64,000 nt of DNA from Moheibacter sediminis (GCF_900176425.1 NZ_FWXS01000008.1:1-64000), one strand, 5' to 3'; counted from the first letter of the stretch, positions 25,496 through 35,358 are shown. Translations and numbers: made by a program. Notes: generated from the sequence alone by a model not told the origin.

Positions 25496-27991
25496 TCATC
25501 CATTCCTCCTGTACGCCATACTTTTGTATTCTCGGTAAGAACTTTTGGTTGTGTTTTCTTCGATTTGAGGACGTTTTTTAAACCAGTTTTTCATACGGTT
25601 ATAATCAAGGAAATAGCTCACGCGAACCGAAAAACTGTTCAATTGCGGTTGGTCAAACAAATAATCAAAATTTTCTCGGAAACTCATCCTTGAAATTTCA
25701 TCATAACTTTCCATCGAATTTCTGTAAAGTAATGATAACTGACTTCCCGGCGCAAACCACCAGCTGAAACGCAAATCGATGTTCCAACTGTTGTAAGTGG
25801 CATTGTGGTTGGTAGTATAATTTTCATCTGGAGTCAAATCTCCGTTTTCTTCTAATGTGAAATATTTATCATAAGTCACTTCAGTGTAATAATGTCTGAA
25901 TGCTAGGCTCAAAGCCATTTTATCATTGAAAATGTATTGAGATTCCAAAGTGTTTTCGAGTGTGTTTCTGTCACGTTCACCAAAATAAATATTGCTTTCA
26001 TCTCTGGAAACATAGCCTTGTTCTTTGTCAGAGAAAGTTGCATTTGAGAAATAATACAATTTCCATTTGTCTGAAATTCTGTAACGCGGCTCAAATTCAA
26101 AATACAATTTTCCTCTTCCATGCTGGTCATATTTATACCAATCTACCGTAGACTCTAATGCGAATTTTTTGCGAAAATCCGTTGATATCCAAACCCAAGG
26201 ATCGTAATAAGCAGGAACTTTTACGTGACGCCCATGCACGCGTGGTTCGTAAATGTCATAATTTTCAAAGATTGTACTTTCAAATCCACCACCAAATCCA
26301 AAGAATTTTTTAGTTGTAAAACTTGAGTTAAAATTAAATACAAAGTTGTTGAACAAATCAGGTTCCAGTCTTCTATTGTAATTAAAATTAAAATTAAGGT
26401 TCAAATTGTTTAAAAATCCTTTTGGCTGCAAATATCTGTAACCGTAATAAGCGTAATAATTGATGTAATTCGTCTGTCCGGTATAACCCAAATCATCAAT
26501 GTTGTAATCTTTGGTTCTGAAAAATATACTCGCTTGATAGCGGTGTTCACCGCTGATTTTTGCCGCCGCAATGCTACCTTCAGTTCCGAATTTCGTTTTT
26601 CCGTTCATTACCCAGCTTCCTTCCAGATTTCCCCAGTAATTCCAGGTTTTGGCTTTATTTGTCAAATCAAAATAAACACCAGAAGCATTTGCATCTCGGA
26701 AATCGCCTTCACGAAGTGTATTTGTGTTGACAAATGAAATGGAATTGTTGTCGCCAAATCGTTGGTCCAAAACCAAAACATTGTAATTGGCAAGTGGTTC
26801 TACAACCGATTTTCGGGATTGAAGACTTTGTGAATCGTAAATTTTGGCGTAAGTTTTTTCTGTAATCGCATTGAAAATCCCGATTCCTAGGTTCTTTTCA
26901 GTTCTCCCTGAAATTTTAAATGCATTGATCAAATCTACTCTTGCAGGAAATTCAGTTATTTCTTCATTTTCACCCAAGTCAGGATAACCGGTCGGGTAAC
27001 CGCCAATTCTTCTGGAATAAAATAAATTTCCTTTGTTAAACAATTCCGTTCCTTCCGTAAAAAATGGACGCTGTTCCGCATATTGAACTTCAAATGCAGA
27101 AAGGTTCAGAACCGCATTGTCAAATTTGGTTTGTCCAAAATCTGGAATCAAAACCATGTCTAACGTGAAAGCATCATTGATTCCATATTTCAAATCCATT
27201 CCGCCGTTGAAAACGAACTCAGATTCACCATCATAACTATTCAAATAAGTCGAAACATAGGGCTGAAATGAAAGTCTGGTAGGGGTTTCTATATTTTGGA
27301 TCCCATGAATTTCTCCGTCATAAGTTGAAAATGCACCTTTGGTATTGTCAACAAAATTCCAGCTGTAACGGCTTCGCGTTCTTCTAAATTCACGTTCTAT
27401 CTGTAGTCCCCAGGTTTGGATATCTTTTTTCGGAAATCGAACTTCTGAATAAGGAATGAACAATTCCGCTACCCAGCTGTCCGCATTGATTTTCACCGCG
27501 CTGTACCAAACGCCATTCCAAGAACTATCCTCATTTCCATTGGTCATTTTGGCATCATACTGAACACCTGCTGCCGTCACGATGAACTGTAAACTTTGCT
27601 GGCGGTCGTTGTAACCATTTAACAAAATGAAAAAGAAATCATCATTTCCGATGCCGTCGCGTTCGGTTAGTTCTTTCAGGATTTTATCGGGTTCTGGATC
27701 GTACATTGTTGCACCAAAATAAATTCCCAAATCATCGTAAACCACTTTCACTTCGGTACGTAGGCTGTCAGGAATAGGTCTTCCGTTGGTAGGATTTCTT
27801 TCTACAAAATCTTTAGCAATTGCCGCATTTTGCCATGCCAAATCATCTAAAACACCATCAATTTTTGGTGCATCTGAAATCTTTGTGATGTTCAGTTTTT
27901 TTCTGGAAATGGAATCCAATTCCTGTCCTTTGACAAAAATTGCCAGTAATAATATGGTAATTGCAAATACGGTTTTCAAAATCAGGTGCAT
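25496..27991 (-). CDS. DUF5916 protein with N-terminal CBM9-like domain, outer-membrane barrel
   Basis: An 831-residue exported protein with signal peptide MHLILKTVFAITILLLAIFVKG. Residues ~35-215 contain APKIDGVLDDLAWQNA and later SWVAELFIPYSEVRF, the signature of a family 9 carbohydrate-binding-module-like domain. The long remainder (LKYGINDAFTLDMVLIPDFGQ, AEQRPFFTEGTELF, then repeated aromatic amphipathic strands) is DUF5916, predicted to form an outer-membrane barrel. The family is common in Bacteroidota and of unknown function, possibly linked to saccharide or protein handling at the surface. It is followed closely by the gluzincin-like gene on the same strand. Confidence 0.9.
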   Translation of the reverse strand: MHLILKTVFAITILLLAIFVKGQELDSISRKKLNITKISDAPKIDGVLDDLAWQNAAIAKDFVERNPTNGRPIPDSLRTEVKVVYDDLGIYFGATMYDPEPDKILKELTERDGIGNDDFFFILLNGYNDRQQSLQFIVTAAGVQYDAKMTNGNEDSSWNGVWYSAVKINADSWVAELFIPYSEVRFPKKDIQTWGLQIEREFRRTRSRYSWNFVDNTKGAFSTYDGEIHGIQNIETPTRLSFQPYVSTYLNSYDGESEFVFNGGMDLKYGINDAFTLDMVLIPDFGQTKFDNAVLNLSAFEVQYAEQRPFFTEGTELFNKGNLFYSRRIGGYPTGYPDLGENEEITEFPARVDLINAFKISGRTEKNLGIGIFNAITEKTYAKIYDSQSLQSRKSVVEPLANYNVLVLDQRFGDNNSISFVNTNTLREGDFRDANASGVYFDLTNKAKTWNYWGNLEGSWVMNGKTKFGTEGSIAAAKISGEHRYQASIFFRTKDYNIDDLGYTGQTNYINYYAYYGYRYLQPKGFLNNLNLNFNFNYNRRLEPDLFNNFVFNFNSSFTTKKFFGFGGGFESTIFENYDIYEPRVHGRHVKVPAYYDPWVWISTDFRKKFALESTVDWYKYDQHGRGKLYFEFEPRYRISDKWKLYYFSNATFSDKEQGYVSRDESNIYFGERDRNTLENTLESQYIFNDKMALSLAFRHYYTEVTYDKYFTLEENGDLTPDENYTTNHNATYNSWNIDLRFSWWFAPGSQLSLLYRNSMESYDEISRMSFRENFDYLFDQPQLNSFSVRVSYFLDYNRMKNWFKKRPQIEENTTKSSYREYKSMAYRRNG

Positions 27992-28043
27992 TGAATTTTA
28001 GTTTTTTAATAGACGATGGGAAATTTGAAATGTTACAAATTAA

Positions 28044-28958
28044 TTATTCGAATTGTTTTAAAATCCAACTCATGGTATCTTTTGAATCCATTATATTCCA
28101 AGAATGTGGATGTTTAAGTCCGTTAAGTCTTTTTCCCTTGTTGAAAGTTGTTATTAATTCTGCGTTTTTGTGTCCTTTGAGTTGAAGTAAATTTATCATT
28201 GCGGAAATATTGGTGCAATTCAAATCATATAAATCTCTGTGTCTTTGTTCTAATTGCCACTCGATACCCGGTTCTGTGTAAATTCTGATGGGAATATTAA
28301 GTAAATATTTTGCATTTCCGCCATCTTCTTTTCGATAAGTAAACATAGAATATTTTTCATATTCTTTCGGAAATTCAGAAGGGCTTCCTCCAAAATTTTG
28401 AATTAAATCATTCAAGATAAATTTTGCCTCGCTTACCCCAATTTCAGAAAAATTTCTTTTGATTTCTCGTTCGCTTCTTTGGTACATTTGTTCAAAATCC
28501 AAAGGAACATCAATTGCAAAAATCGCTTTAGGAATGAACGAGGTATTTTGATCTCTAACCGCTCTTTCAGCAAAGGTTATGGAAAGCATACCGCCTCCAG
28601 AAAAACCACCCAAAACAATTTTATTTTTTTCAATATTATATTCTTTCATCAATTGAATCGCAATTTTATTTGTATAATTTACTTCTTCAATCATTTTCGT
28701 AGTGTCATTAGAAAAATGAGGGAGAATTACCAAAAAATTATTTTTAGAAGCCAATTTTGGAAGTTCAATTTGTTTGAGAACATCTTCTGGAATTTCTCCA
28801 CCACCATGAAATAAAAACAAAATAGCAGTTGGTTTGTTTTTAGGGATGATTTTTAAATAATAATCTTCCGAATTTTGGAGTTGAATTTTTTCAGTTTTCT
28901 GAGCAGAAGCTTTAAAAGAAAAAACAAAAAGTAAGGCTATGATTATTCTGTATTTCAT
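28044..28958 (-). CDS. Secreted alpha/beta hydrolase
   Basis: A 304-residue exported hydrolase with signal peptide MKYRIIIALLFVFSFKASAQ. The oxyanion-hole sequence ILFLFHGGGE (residues 46-55) precedes the nucleophile elbow GGFSGGG (Ser120), and a C-terminal KHPHSW supplies a candidate catalytic His; the Asp is probably in the IPIRIYTEPGIEW strand region, where Glu may serve instead. It resembles poly(3-hydroxybutyrate)-depolymerase/esterase-like folds, but I cannot name a substrate. It lies in a minus-strand row of secreted enzymes but 86 bp from the DUF5916 gene start region, so co-transcription is uncertain. Confidence 0.75.
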   Translation of the reverse strand: MKYRIIIALLFVFSFKASAQKTEKIQLQNSEDYYLKIIPKNKPTAILFLFHGGGEIPEDVLKQIELPKLASKNNFLVILPHFSNDTTKMIEEVNYTNKIAIQLMKEYNIEKNKIVLGGFSGGGMLSITFAERAVRDQNTSFIPKAIFAIDVPLDFEQMYQRSEREIKRNFSEIGVSEAKFILNDLIQNFGGSPSEFPKEYEKYSMFTYRKEDGGNAKYLLNIPIRIYTEPGIEWQLEQRHRDLYDLNCTNISAMINLLQLKGHKNAELITTFNKGKRLNGLKHPHSWNIMDSKDTMSWILKQFE

Positions 28959-29013
28959 TGGATTATAGTTTATTAATAAATGATGAGAAAATTTAAATGT
29001 TAAAAGGAATAAA

Positions 29014-29913
29014 TTAATAAAAAGCAGTGTACAGATTTTTGTTCAATTTTAGGTAAATGAATTCATTCTTTAAATCCAGAACGATGTTGAACCTTTTCAA
29101 GATGCTGTTCCCGTAAAATCCTGCAATTTCTTTGGTAGCATGAACGCCACTCGCTGATTGTGACAAATCGATTGGAACTTCGTACAAAGACTTATTGCCT
29201 AAATGTATTTCCGGTGCGAGAACAACAGGACTTTCGTACTTTGATCCGTCTGAACCTTGTGAAATGGCCAATCCGATTTTTTTCATCTTTTCTTCAAATT
29301 TATTTTTAACGGAATAAAAAGGCGAAATCGTCAATGTATTATCGGCGCCTGTATCCAAACCAAAAAATCCGGAATATTTTTTACCATTCACCCACAATGC
29401 ACTTTTAATTGTGGGATAATTTTCTACGTAATGAATTTTAAATTTTTCATAACTTTTTAAATCATTTTGATAACTTGAAATTTCATAAAACCTCAATTCA
29501 CTTTTGTCATAATCGATTTCAATGATGTGTTTGCTCATTAGGTTTGTCCCAAAAACACCGTCAAATTGAGTAGTTTCATAAGGGATAATCGGCAATGGTA
29601 CACCCGTTGCTGTAATTCCACCAAACAAAATTGTATTGCTCGAACTTACATCAACCATATTGCTTCCGTTTGAACCAATGTTGAGTGTTTGACTGTCAAT
29701 TTTCAGATTTAATTTCTCGAGCGATTGTCCATTGATCACCGTTCCATCTGCTCCAGTATCAAAAAGAAATTTCAAACTATCCGTTTCATTGATTTTGCAA
29801 TAAATGTAAATCCCATTATTTTCCAAAGTGAAAGGAACAACTGAAATGGAATTGCTTTGTCCGAAAACTGAAAAACTTATCAGACAAAGCAAAATGGATT
29901 GAAACGAACTCAT
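29014..29913 (-). CDS. Secreted retropepsin-like aspartic protease with two DTG motifs
   Basis: A 299-residue exported protein with signal peptide MSSFQSILLCLISFSVFGQ. It has two aspartic protease motifs, FDTGADGTVING (Asp52) and LDTGADNTLTIS (Asp187), one in each half, so a single chain could form the complete two-lobed active site of a pepsin-like enzyme. The family (aspartyl protease / retropepsin-like) is frequent in Bacteroidota. The start overlaps the stop of the preceding small Ser-rich protein by 1 nt (TAATG), strong translational coupling. The pair is divergent from a sensor kinase/response regulator operon, which may control or sense it. Confidence 0.88.
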   Translation of the reverse strand: MSSFQSILLCLISFSVFGQSNSISVVPFTLENNGIYIYCKINETDSLKFLFDTGADGTVINGQSLEKLNLKIDSQTLNIGSNGSNMVDVSSSNTILFGGITATGVPLPIIPYETTQFDGVFGTNLMSKHIIEIDYDKSELRFYEISSYQNDLKSYEKFKIHYVENYPTIKSALWVNGKKYSGFFGLDTGADNTLTISPFYSVKNKFEEKMKKIGLAISQGSDGSKYESPVVLAPEIHLGNKSLYEVPIDLSQSASGVHATKEIAGFYGNSILKRFNIVLDLKNEFIYLKLNKNLYTAFY

Positions 29914-30326
29914 TATTTTTTAGGTGGATTTGGCGGGGTTGGAGCCTTTGGTGAACCTAAAGCTTCTGAAATCTGATCGCCCATATCTTCAAATTTCAAT
30001 CGAAAAGATTTCGTTACTTTTTCAAAATCCATTTCCATTTCGATTTTACCCGTACGAACGCTTACGCTGTATCCTTTCCCTTCCCAGATTGCCGTTCTAT
30101 CTGTTTTTTGGGTTGGTTCTCCTAAGTTTTTAATGATTACATTTTGAGCCGCTTTCGTTTTATCACCGTCAAATTTTGCAGTGTAAGAATAATCATCGTC
30201 ATCACTGTGAACGGAAATAGATAAATTAGAAGATGAAGTTGTAGAACTTGAACTCGACTTTGAAGTTTGTGCGCCCAACATCGCAGAAAGCAATGTCAAA
30301 GCAATAATGGTGATAATGTTTTTCAT
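29913..30326 (-). CDS. Small exported Ser-rich protein of unknown function
   Basis: A 137-residue exported protein: signal peptide MKNIITIIALTLLSAMLGAQ, then a Ser/Thr-rich stretch (residues 21-40), a folded middle with VHSDDDDYSYTAKFDGDK and AIWEGKGYSVSVRTGKIEMEMD, and a Pro-rich tail PTPPNPPKK. I do not recognise a family. It overlaps the downstream aspartic protease by 1 nt, so the two products are made together; it may be a partner, inhibitor or substrate of the protease, which is conjecture. It is divergent from the two-component system at 30471, with 144 bp between the starts. Confidence 0.75.
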   Translation of the reverse strand: MKNIITIIALTLLSAMLGAQTSKSSSSSTTSSSNLSISVHSDDDDYSYTAKFDGDKTKAAQNVIIKNLGEPTQKTDRTAIWEGKGYSVSVRTGKIEMEMDFEKVTKSFRLKFEDMGDQISEALGSPKAPTPPNPPKK

Positions 30327-30447
30327 AATTGATGTGTTTTAAATTTGATGAGACAAAATTCATACATCCCAAAAACAAAATGGGTTAATCCTAGGTTAAT
30401 GATGAGTTAATGGCTTAAATTGCTGATGGAGAATTGGTTTTCTTAAT

Positions 30448-30455
30448 TAATTTTG
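30448..30455 (+). promoter_or_regulatory. -7 box for the two-component operon
   Basis: TAATTTTG matches TAnnTTTG exactly and ends 15 nt before ATG 30471. Confidence 0.5.
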
Positions 30456-30470
30456 TCCTGATAATTTAAA

Positions 30471-31838
30471 ATGAAACAACAAAACCAAGTCAAATTATTA
30501 ATAATCACCTGCTTTCTGATTTTAGGGGGACTTATTTCCATTCAATATTATTTGATTCGCAATACTTATCAGTTGACTTCGGAAACCTATGTAAATGACG
30601 TCAAAAAGGAAATTGCACCTGTTGTGGAAGCGCCTGAATTGGACAGTCTCGAAGACCATTTTATGGAAAGGGTCAAAAAACTCTGTTTGCAACAATCTCA
30701 AGACAGCATTTCTATGGCGGAATTCAAGAGAAGTATTTATTACACAGCAGATTCCATCCGCAGGTTGAGTGATAATTTTTTACAATCGCAGGTCAGTGAT
30801 TATCCGATTTTAAATGAAATCAAACTCCGCATACAGTTGACGCAAATTATATTTGATTCGAACGGTGTTTACGATACTTTACTAAAGATCAAAGACAAAC
30901 CGATTGTTTTTATCGGTAAATCTTTTGAAAATAAAGCTTTTAATATCAATATAGGAACCTCACATTCTTCCGTTGATCTTGAAAACGATTCTATCAAAAA
31001 CGGAATCAAATACTTTTACAAACATACGCAAACGGCAGATATTGACATTTCCAACTTTCAACAAAAAGTTTGGGGAAAAATGATGTGGATGCTCATTGCC
31101 GCTGTCGGATTGATTTTAGCAGTTATTTTTCTATTTTTCTGGATGTATCGTTCATTAATCAAACAGAAAAAAATTGCGGAAATAAAAACAGATTTCGCCA
31201 ACAATATCACCCACGAACTCAAAACGCCAATGGCTTCGCTAGCATTGATTATCAAATCTTTGAAAAATGAAGAAATCAATCAAGATGCTGAAAAAAGAAT
31301 GGAATTGATCCAAGCTTTAGAACGTCAAAATAAACGTATTCAAAATATAACTGACCGCGTTTTAGAAAGTTCGATGAATTATCAAAATGAATTAAAAAAA
31401 GAAAATATCGTTCAGTTTTTAAAAGAAACTTCTTCTGATTTTAATTCTGAAACGCATTCGTTCAAAACCGATATTAATCCTGAAGAATTTTATGCAAAAA
31501 CAGATTTAAGCCAGCTAGAAAGAGTTATCCAAAATGTTTTGGAAAATGCACAGAAATACAGCCCGAAAAATTCAGAGATTTTATTGAAATCTTATGAAAA
31601 TAATTCTGAATATATAATCGAAATTCATGACCAAGGAAAAGGAATTCCAGCTAATGAACAAACAAAAATATTTGACAAATTTCACCGTGTTTCAGAAGGG
31701 AATCAGCACAATATAAAAGGTTTGGGATTAGGTTTGTATTTGAGTAAACAAATTATGAAAAGCCTTGGCGGAACGATTTCGGTCAAAAGTAAATTAGGCG
31801 AAGGAAGTACATTCATCTTAAAAATTCCTGTTGTATGA
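30471..31838 (+). CDS. Membrane sensor histidine kinase
   Basis: A 455-residue inner-membrane kinase. Transmembrane segments at about 8-29 and 204-226 enclose a periplasmic sensor region of ~170 residues without a recognised domain. The HisKA block NNITHELKTPMASL carries phospho-acceptor His248, and the HATPase_c domain shows an N-box NVLENAQKYS, G1 DQGKGIP and G2 GLGLGLYL. The last 4 nt overlap the response-regulator start (ATGA), so both are translated together. It is divergent from the secreted protease/Ser-rich pair. The signal is unknown, but envelope or proteolysis-related input is possible from context. Confidence 0.93.
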   Translation: MKQQNQVKLLIITCFLILGGLISIQYYLIRNTYQLTSETYVNDVKKEIAPVVEAPELDSLEDHFMERVKKLCLQQSQDSISMAEFKRSIYYTADSIRRLSDNFLQSQVSDYPILNEIKLRIQLTQIIFDSNGVYDTLLKIKDKPIVFIGKSFENKAFNINIGTSHSSVDLENDSIKNGIKYFYKHTQTADIDISNFQQKVWGKMMWMLIAAVGLILAVIFLFFWMYRSLIKQKKIAEIKTDFANNITHELKTPMASLALIIKSLKNEEINQDAEKRMELIQALERQNKRIQNITDRVLESSMNYQNELKKENIVQFLKETSSDFNSETHSFKTDINPEEFYAKTDLSQLERVIQNVLENAQKYSPKNSEILLKSYENNSEYIIEIHDQGKGIPANEQTKIFDKFHRVSEGNQHNIKGLGLGLYLSKQIMKSLGGTISVKSKLGEGSTFILKIPVV

Positions 31839-32512
31839 TTCGTGTTTTGATTGTGGAAGATGATTTGGATTTGGGTAATCTGCTCAAACAATATCTAGAA
31901 TTAAATAGTTTTTCCGTTAACCGTGTGTTTGATGGAATTGAAGCACGCGAAGAATTAAAATCAAACGAATATGACATCGCCATTTTAGACGTCATGATGC
32001 CGCGGGAAGACGGATTTGAATTGGCACAAAAAATCCACATTCAACACCCAAATCTTCCATTTTTGTTTGTAACAGCGCGAAAATTAAAAGAAGATGTTTT
32101 GACCGGATTGAAATTGGGCGCTGACGATTACATCACAAAACCTTTTGATGCCGACGAATTAATTCTCAGAATTAAAAACATTTTGAAACGAAAACAAAAT
32201 GCCATTCCGCCAAAAATTGATACGTATCAAATGGGGCTTTTCACTTTCGAACCGGAAAATTTTGCATTGATTTCTCATCATTCAACCAAAACTTTGACCG
32301 AAAAAGAAGTGCAGCTGTTGAGTTATTTCATCCAGCACAAAAATCAACTGATCAAAAGAAATGAGATACTCAGCCATCTTTGGGAAGAAGCAGATTTTTT
32401 CAGCGGCAGAAGTCTTGATGTCTTTGTCAGCCGTCTTCGCAAATATCTTTCAGAAGACCCATCCATCCAGATTGAAAGCGTAAGAGGAGTAGGTTTTCGA
32501 TTTTTGGTGTGA
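31835..32512 (+). CDS. OmpR-family response regulator
   Basis: A 225-residue DNA-binding response regulator. The receiver has the acidic pair EDD (residues 8-10), phospho-acceptor Asp52 in LDVMMP and Lys in ITKPFDADEL. The C-terminal winged helix (TLTEKEVQLLSYFIQHKNQLIKRNEIL to DVFVSRLRKYLSEDP and RGVGFRFLV) is the Trans_reg_C type. It overlaps the kinase gene by 4 nt and is its cognate partner. The target genes are not visible, although the divergent protease pair is a natural candidate. Confidence 0.94.
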   Translation: MIRVLIVEDDLDLGNLLKQYLELNSFSVNRVFDGIEAREELKSNEYDIAILDVMMPREDGFELAQKIHIQHPNLPFLFVTARKLKEDVLTGLKLGADDYITKPFDADELILRIKNILKRKQNAIPPKIDTYQMGLFTFEPENFALISHHSTKTLTEKEVQLLSYFIQHKNQLIKRNEILSHLWEEADFFSGRSLDVFVSRLRKYLSEDPSIQIESVRGVGFRFLV

Positions 32513-32572
32513 AACTTATGCTACCTGACCAAAATCAACCCGCAATAAATAGTTAAAATCCAATAGAATTCT

Positions 32573-32580
32573 TACTTTTG
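32573..32580 (+). promoter_or_regulatory. -7 box for sucC
   Basis: TACTTTTG matches TAnnTTTG and ends 19 nt before ATG 32600. Confidence 0.55.
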
Positions 32581-32599
32581 CGACACAAAATTAAATAAG

Positions 32600-33793
32600 A
32601 TGAATCTTCACGAATACCAAAGCAAAGAGATTTTAAGCAAATATGGCGTAAAAATTCAAAAAGGAATTGTAGCCGAAACTCCAGAAGCTGCTGTAGAAGC
32701 TGCTAAAAAATTAACCGAGGAAACCGGAACAGGGTGGCACGTAGTGAAAGCCCAAATCCATGCTGGTGGACGCGGAAAAGGCGGAGGAGTGAAATTAGCT
32801 AAAAACCTTGACGAGGTAAAACAAAAAGCGTCCGAAATCATCGGTATGCAGTTGATTACACCTCAGACTTCTGCTGAAGGGAAAACGGTTCATCAGGTTT
32901 TGATAGCTGAAGATGTTTATTATCCTGGCGAGTCTGAAACGGAAGAATTTTATGTTTCAGTTTTATTGAACCGAGCGACGGGTAAAAACATGATCATGTA
33001 TTCTACTGAAGGTGGTATGGACATCGAAGAAGTAGCTGAACACACACCGGAAAAAATCTTTACAGAAGAAATCGACCCGGGTGTAGGTTTACAAGGATTC
33101 CAGGCTCGTAAAATTGCTTTCAACTTAGGTTTGAGCGGTGCGGCTTTCAAAGATTGTGTGATTTTTATCGATGCATTGTACAAAGCATTTATCGGAATCG
33201 ACGCTTCTATGTTTGAAATCAATCCGGTATTGAAAACTTCAGACAACAAAATAATCGCAGTAGATGCAAAAGTAACTTTGGATGGAAATTCACTTTTCCG
33301 TCACCAAGATTTGGCTGCATTGCGCGATAAAAGAGAAGAAGATGCAACAGAAGTTGAGGCGGATGAAGCAGGTTTGAACTTCGTAAAATTAGACGGAAAC
33401 GTAGGTTGTATGGTAAATGGAGCGGGATTGGCGATGGCTACTATGGACATCATCAAACTTTCTGGCGGTAACCCTGCAAACTTCTTGGATGTTGGAGGAA
33501 CGGCTGACGCAGAGCGTGTTGAAAAAGCATTCCGTATCATCTTGAAAGACGAAAACGTAAAAGCAATTTTGATCAATATCTTTGGAGGAATCGTTCGTTG
33601 TGACCGTGTGGCACAAGGGATCTTAGATGCTTACAAAAACATGGGCGACGCTATCAAAGTTCCAATCATCGTTCGTTTGCAAGGAACCAATGCTGAAATC
33701 GCTAAGAAAATGATTGACGATTCAGGATTAGAAGTTCTTTCTGCAATCACTTTGCAAGAAGCAGCAGACCGCGTAAAAGCTGTGGTTGCTTAA
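32600..33793 (+). CDS. sucC: ADP-forming succinate--CoA ligase subunit beta
   Basis: A 397-residue TCA-cycle enzyme subunit that, with SucD, converts succinyl-CoA to succinate with ATP formation. The N-terminus MNLHEYQSKEILSKYGV, the ATP-grasp segment KAQIHAGGRGKGGGVK and the C-terminal NPANFLDVGGTADAERVEKAF and INIFGGIVRCDRVAQGI are all diagnostic. Length matches the family. sucD is not adjacent, as is usual in this group where the subunits are sometimes separated. The terminator that follows makes it monocistronic. Confidence 0.97.
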   Translation: MNLHEYQSKEILSKYGVKIQKGIVAETPEAAVEAAKKLTEETGTGWHVVKAQIHAGGRGKGGGVKLAKNLDEVKQKASEIIGMQLITPQTSAEGKTVHQVLIAEDVYYPGESETEEFYVSVLLNRATGKNMIMYSTEGGMDIEEVAEHTPEKIFTEEIDPGVGLQGFQARKIAFNLGLSGAAFKDCVIFIDALYKAFIGIDASMFEINPVLKTSDNKIIAVDAKVTLDGNSLFRHQDLAALRDKREEDATEVEADEAGLNFVKLDGNVGCMVNGAGLAMATMDIIKLSGGNPANFLDVGGTADAERVEKAFRIILKDENVKAILINIFGGIVRCDRVAQGILDAYKNMGDAIKVPIIVRLQGTNAEIAKKMIDDSGLEVLSAITLQEAADRVKAVVA

Positions 33794-33826
33794 TTTTTTA
33801 GAAATAAAAATTACAAGTATAAATTT

Positions 33827-33857
33827 AAAAGGAACTCAATTCGGGTTCCTTTTTTTA
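33827..33857 (+). terminator. sucC terminator
   Basis: Stem AAAAGGAAC (33827-33835) pairs with GTTCCTTTT (33845-33853) and continues into T7. Confidence 0.85.
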
Positions 33858-33888
33858 TTAATTTAACCAAAGAAAATACTATACCTAA

Positions 33889-35358
33889 ATGAAGAAAAAA
33901 TATATCTGGATTCTCAGTATTTTATTGACTCTGGTTTTCATATCCTTTCCGTTATTTCATCTTTTGAAAACAAAATTGAAAGAATCAGATGCCGCTATAA
34001 ATTTATCCGCAGGATATACAAATGATGCGAGTCGGTTAAATCTTACTAAAGTTGATACTATTATAAAAGTTCCTGCGGATAAGTTGGAAATGGAGTTACA
34101 ATTGCGCTCCATTTTGAAACACGCACAGCAAAATAATCTTAAAATTTCAATTGCTGGCGCACAGCATAGCATGGGCGGTCATACGATTTATCCTGATGGG
34201 ATCCTACTCAATATGCTACCGTATAATCACATGCAATTAGATAAAGAAAATGATGTTTTGACTATAGGTTCTGGTGCACTTTGGGAAGACGCCATAAAAT
34301 ATTTGGATCAATATGGGAAGTCCATTATGGTCATGCAGGCTTTTAGTTCATTTTCCGTAGGTGGTTCCATAAGCGTAAACGGACATGGCTGGCAAAAAGA
34401 TTTACCGCCGGTTTCCTCAAGTGTTCTTTCATTTACTTTGATGAATGCTCAAGGCGAAATATTGAATTGTAGCAGAGAAGAAAATCCTGAATTATTCAAG
34501 CTTGTGGTGGGAGGTTATGGGCTTTTTGGAATTATCTTGGATATCAAATTAAAAGTTGTAGACAATGTTGCGTTGAAATACAAATATATTCGTTTAAGTC
34601 CTGAAAATTACGTGGCTCATTATCATAAGTTTGTTTCGCAAAATCCTGATGTAAATCTCGTTTTTGGAAGGCTCCGTATTTCAGATAAACATTTTTTAGA
34701 GGAGGCAACAATCAATTTTTTTGAAAAAACATATGATAAACCGTTACCAATAGTTGAGCAAAATGCTAAAAATTTTGAAGCAAAGCGACTGGTATTCAGA
34801 GGCAGTGTAGATAGTGAATATGGAAAAAGATTACGTTGGGATTTGGAAACAGGAATGAATAAAATAACGAAAAATAGTATTTACTCTAGAAATGAATTGC
34901 TCAATGACCATGTATCATTAATTGAAAATAAAGATTCAAATTCTACAGATTTACTTCAGGAATACTTCATCCCGGAAAGAAATTTTGTGCAATTCATTCA
35001 AGATATTAAACCCATTCTCCAAAAATCTAAACTTGATTTACTCAACATCACAATCCGTCGTGTTCATAAAGATGAAGATGCTTTTATGAATTTTGCAAGA
35101 GAAGACGTTTTCGGTTTTGTGTTTTTATTCAACCAAAAGAAAACATCGGAACAAGAAAGTGAAATGAAAATCCTTACAAATCACTTGGCAGATGCAGCGA
35201 TAAAGAATCAGGGAACATTTTATTTGCCTTACAGATTGCACATTGACAAGGAAAAGATGAGAAAAGTTTATCCGCAAGCAGATATATTTTTTGAACAAAA
35301 AAAGAAATACGATTCACAAGAAATTTTCAGCAATAAGTTTTATGAACATTATAAATAA
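33889..35358 (+). CDS. Membrane-anchored FAD-binding oxidase (FAD_PCMH family)
   Basis: A 489-residue protein with an N-terminal membrane anchor (residues 5-25) and a FAD_PCMH domain: IAGAQHSMGGHTIYPDG contains the His that may bind FAD covalently, and SFSVGGSISVNGHG the second flavin loop. The C-terminal part (LLNITIRRVHKDEDAFMNFAR, IDKEKMRKVYPQADIFFEQK) resembles the catalytic domain of L-gulonolactone/alditol oxidase-like enzymes. It differs from the berberine-type oxidase at 12.5 kb because it lacks the Cys flavin link. Orientation of the catalytic domain (periplasmic or cytoplasmic) follows from the anchor and is probably periplasmic. Substrate unknown. Confidence 0.85.
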   Translation: MKKKYIWILSILLTLVFISFPLFHLLKTKLKESDAAINLSAGYTNDASRLNLTKVDTIIKVPADKLEMELQLRSILKHAQQNNLKISIAGAQHSMGGHTIYPDGILLNMLPYNHMQLDKENDVLTIGSGALWEDAIKYLDQYGKSIMVMQAFSSFSVGGSISVNGHGWQKDLPPVSSSVLSFTLMNAQGEILNCSREENPELFKLVVGGYGLFGIILDIKLKVVDNVALKYKYIRLSPENYVAHYHKFVSQNPDVNLVFGRLRISDKHFLEEATINFFEKTYDKPLPIVEQNAKNFEAKRLVFRGSVDSEYGKRLRWDLETGMNKITKNSIYSRNELLNDHVSLIENKDSNSTDLLQEYFIPERNFVQFIQDIKPILQKSKLDLLNITIRRVHKDEDAFMNFAREDVFGFVFLFNQKKTSEQESEMKILTNHLADAAIKNQGTFYLPYRLHIDKEKMRKVYPQADIFFEQKKKYDSQEIFSNKFYEHYK

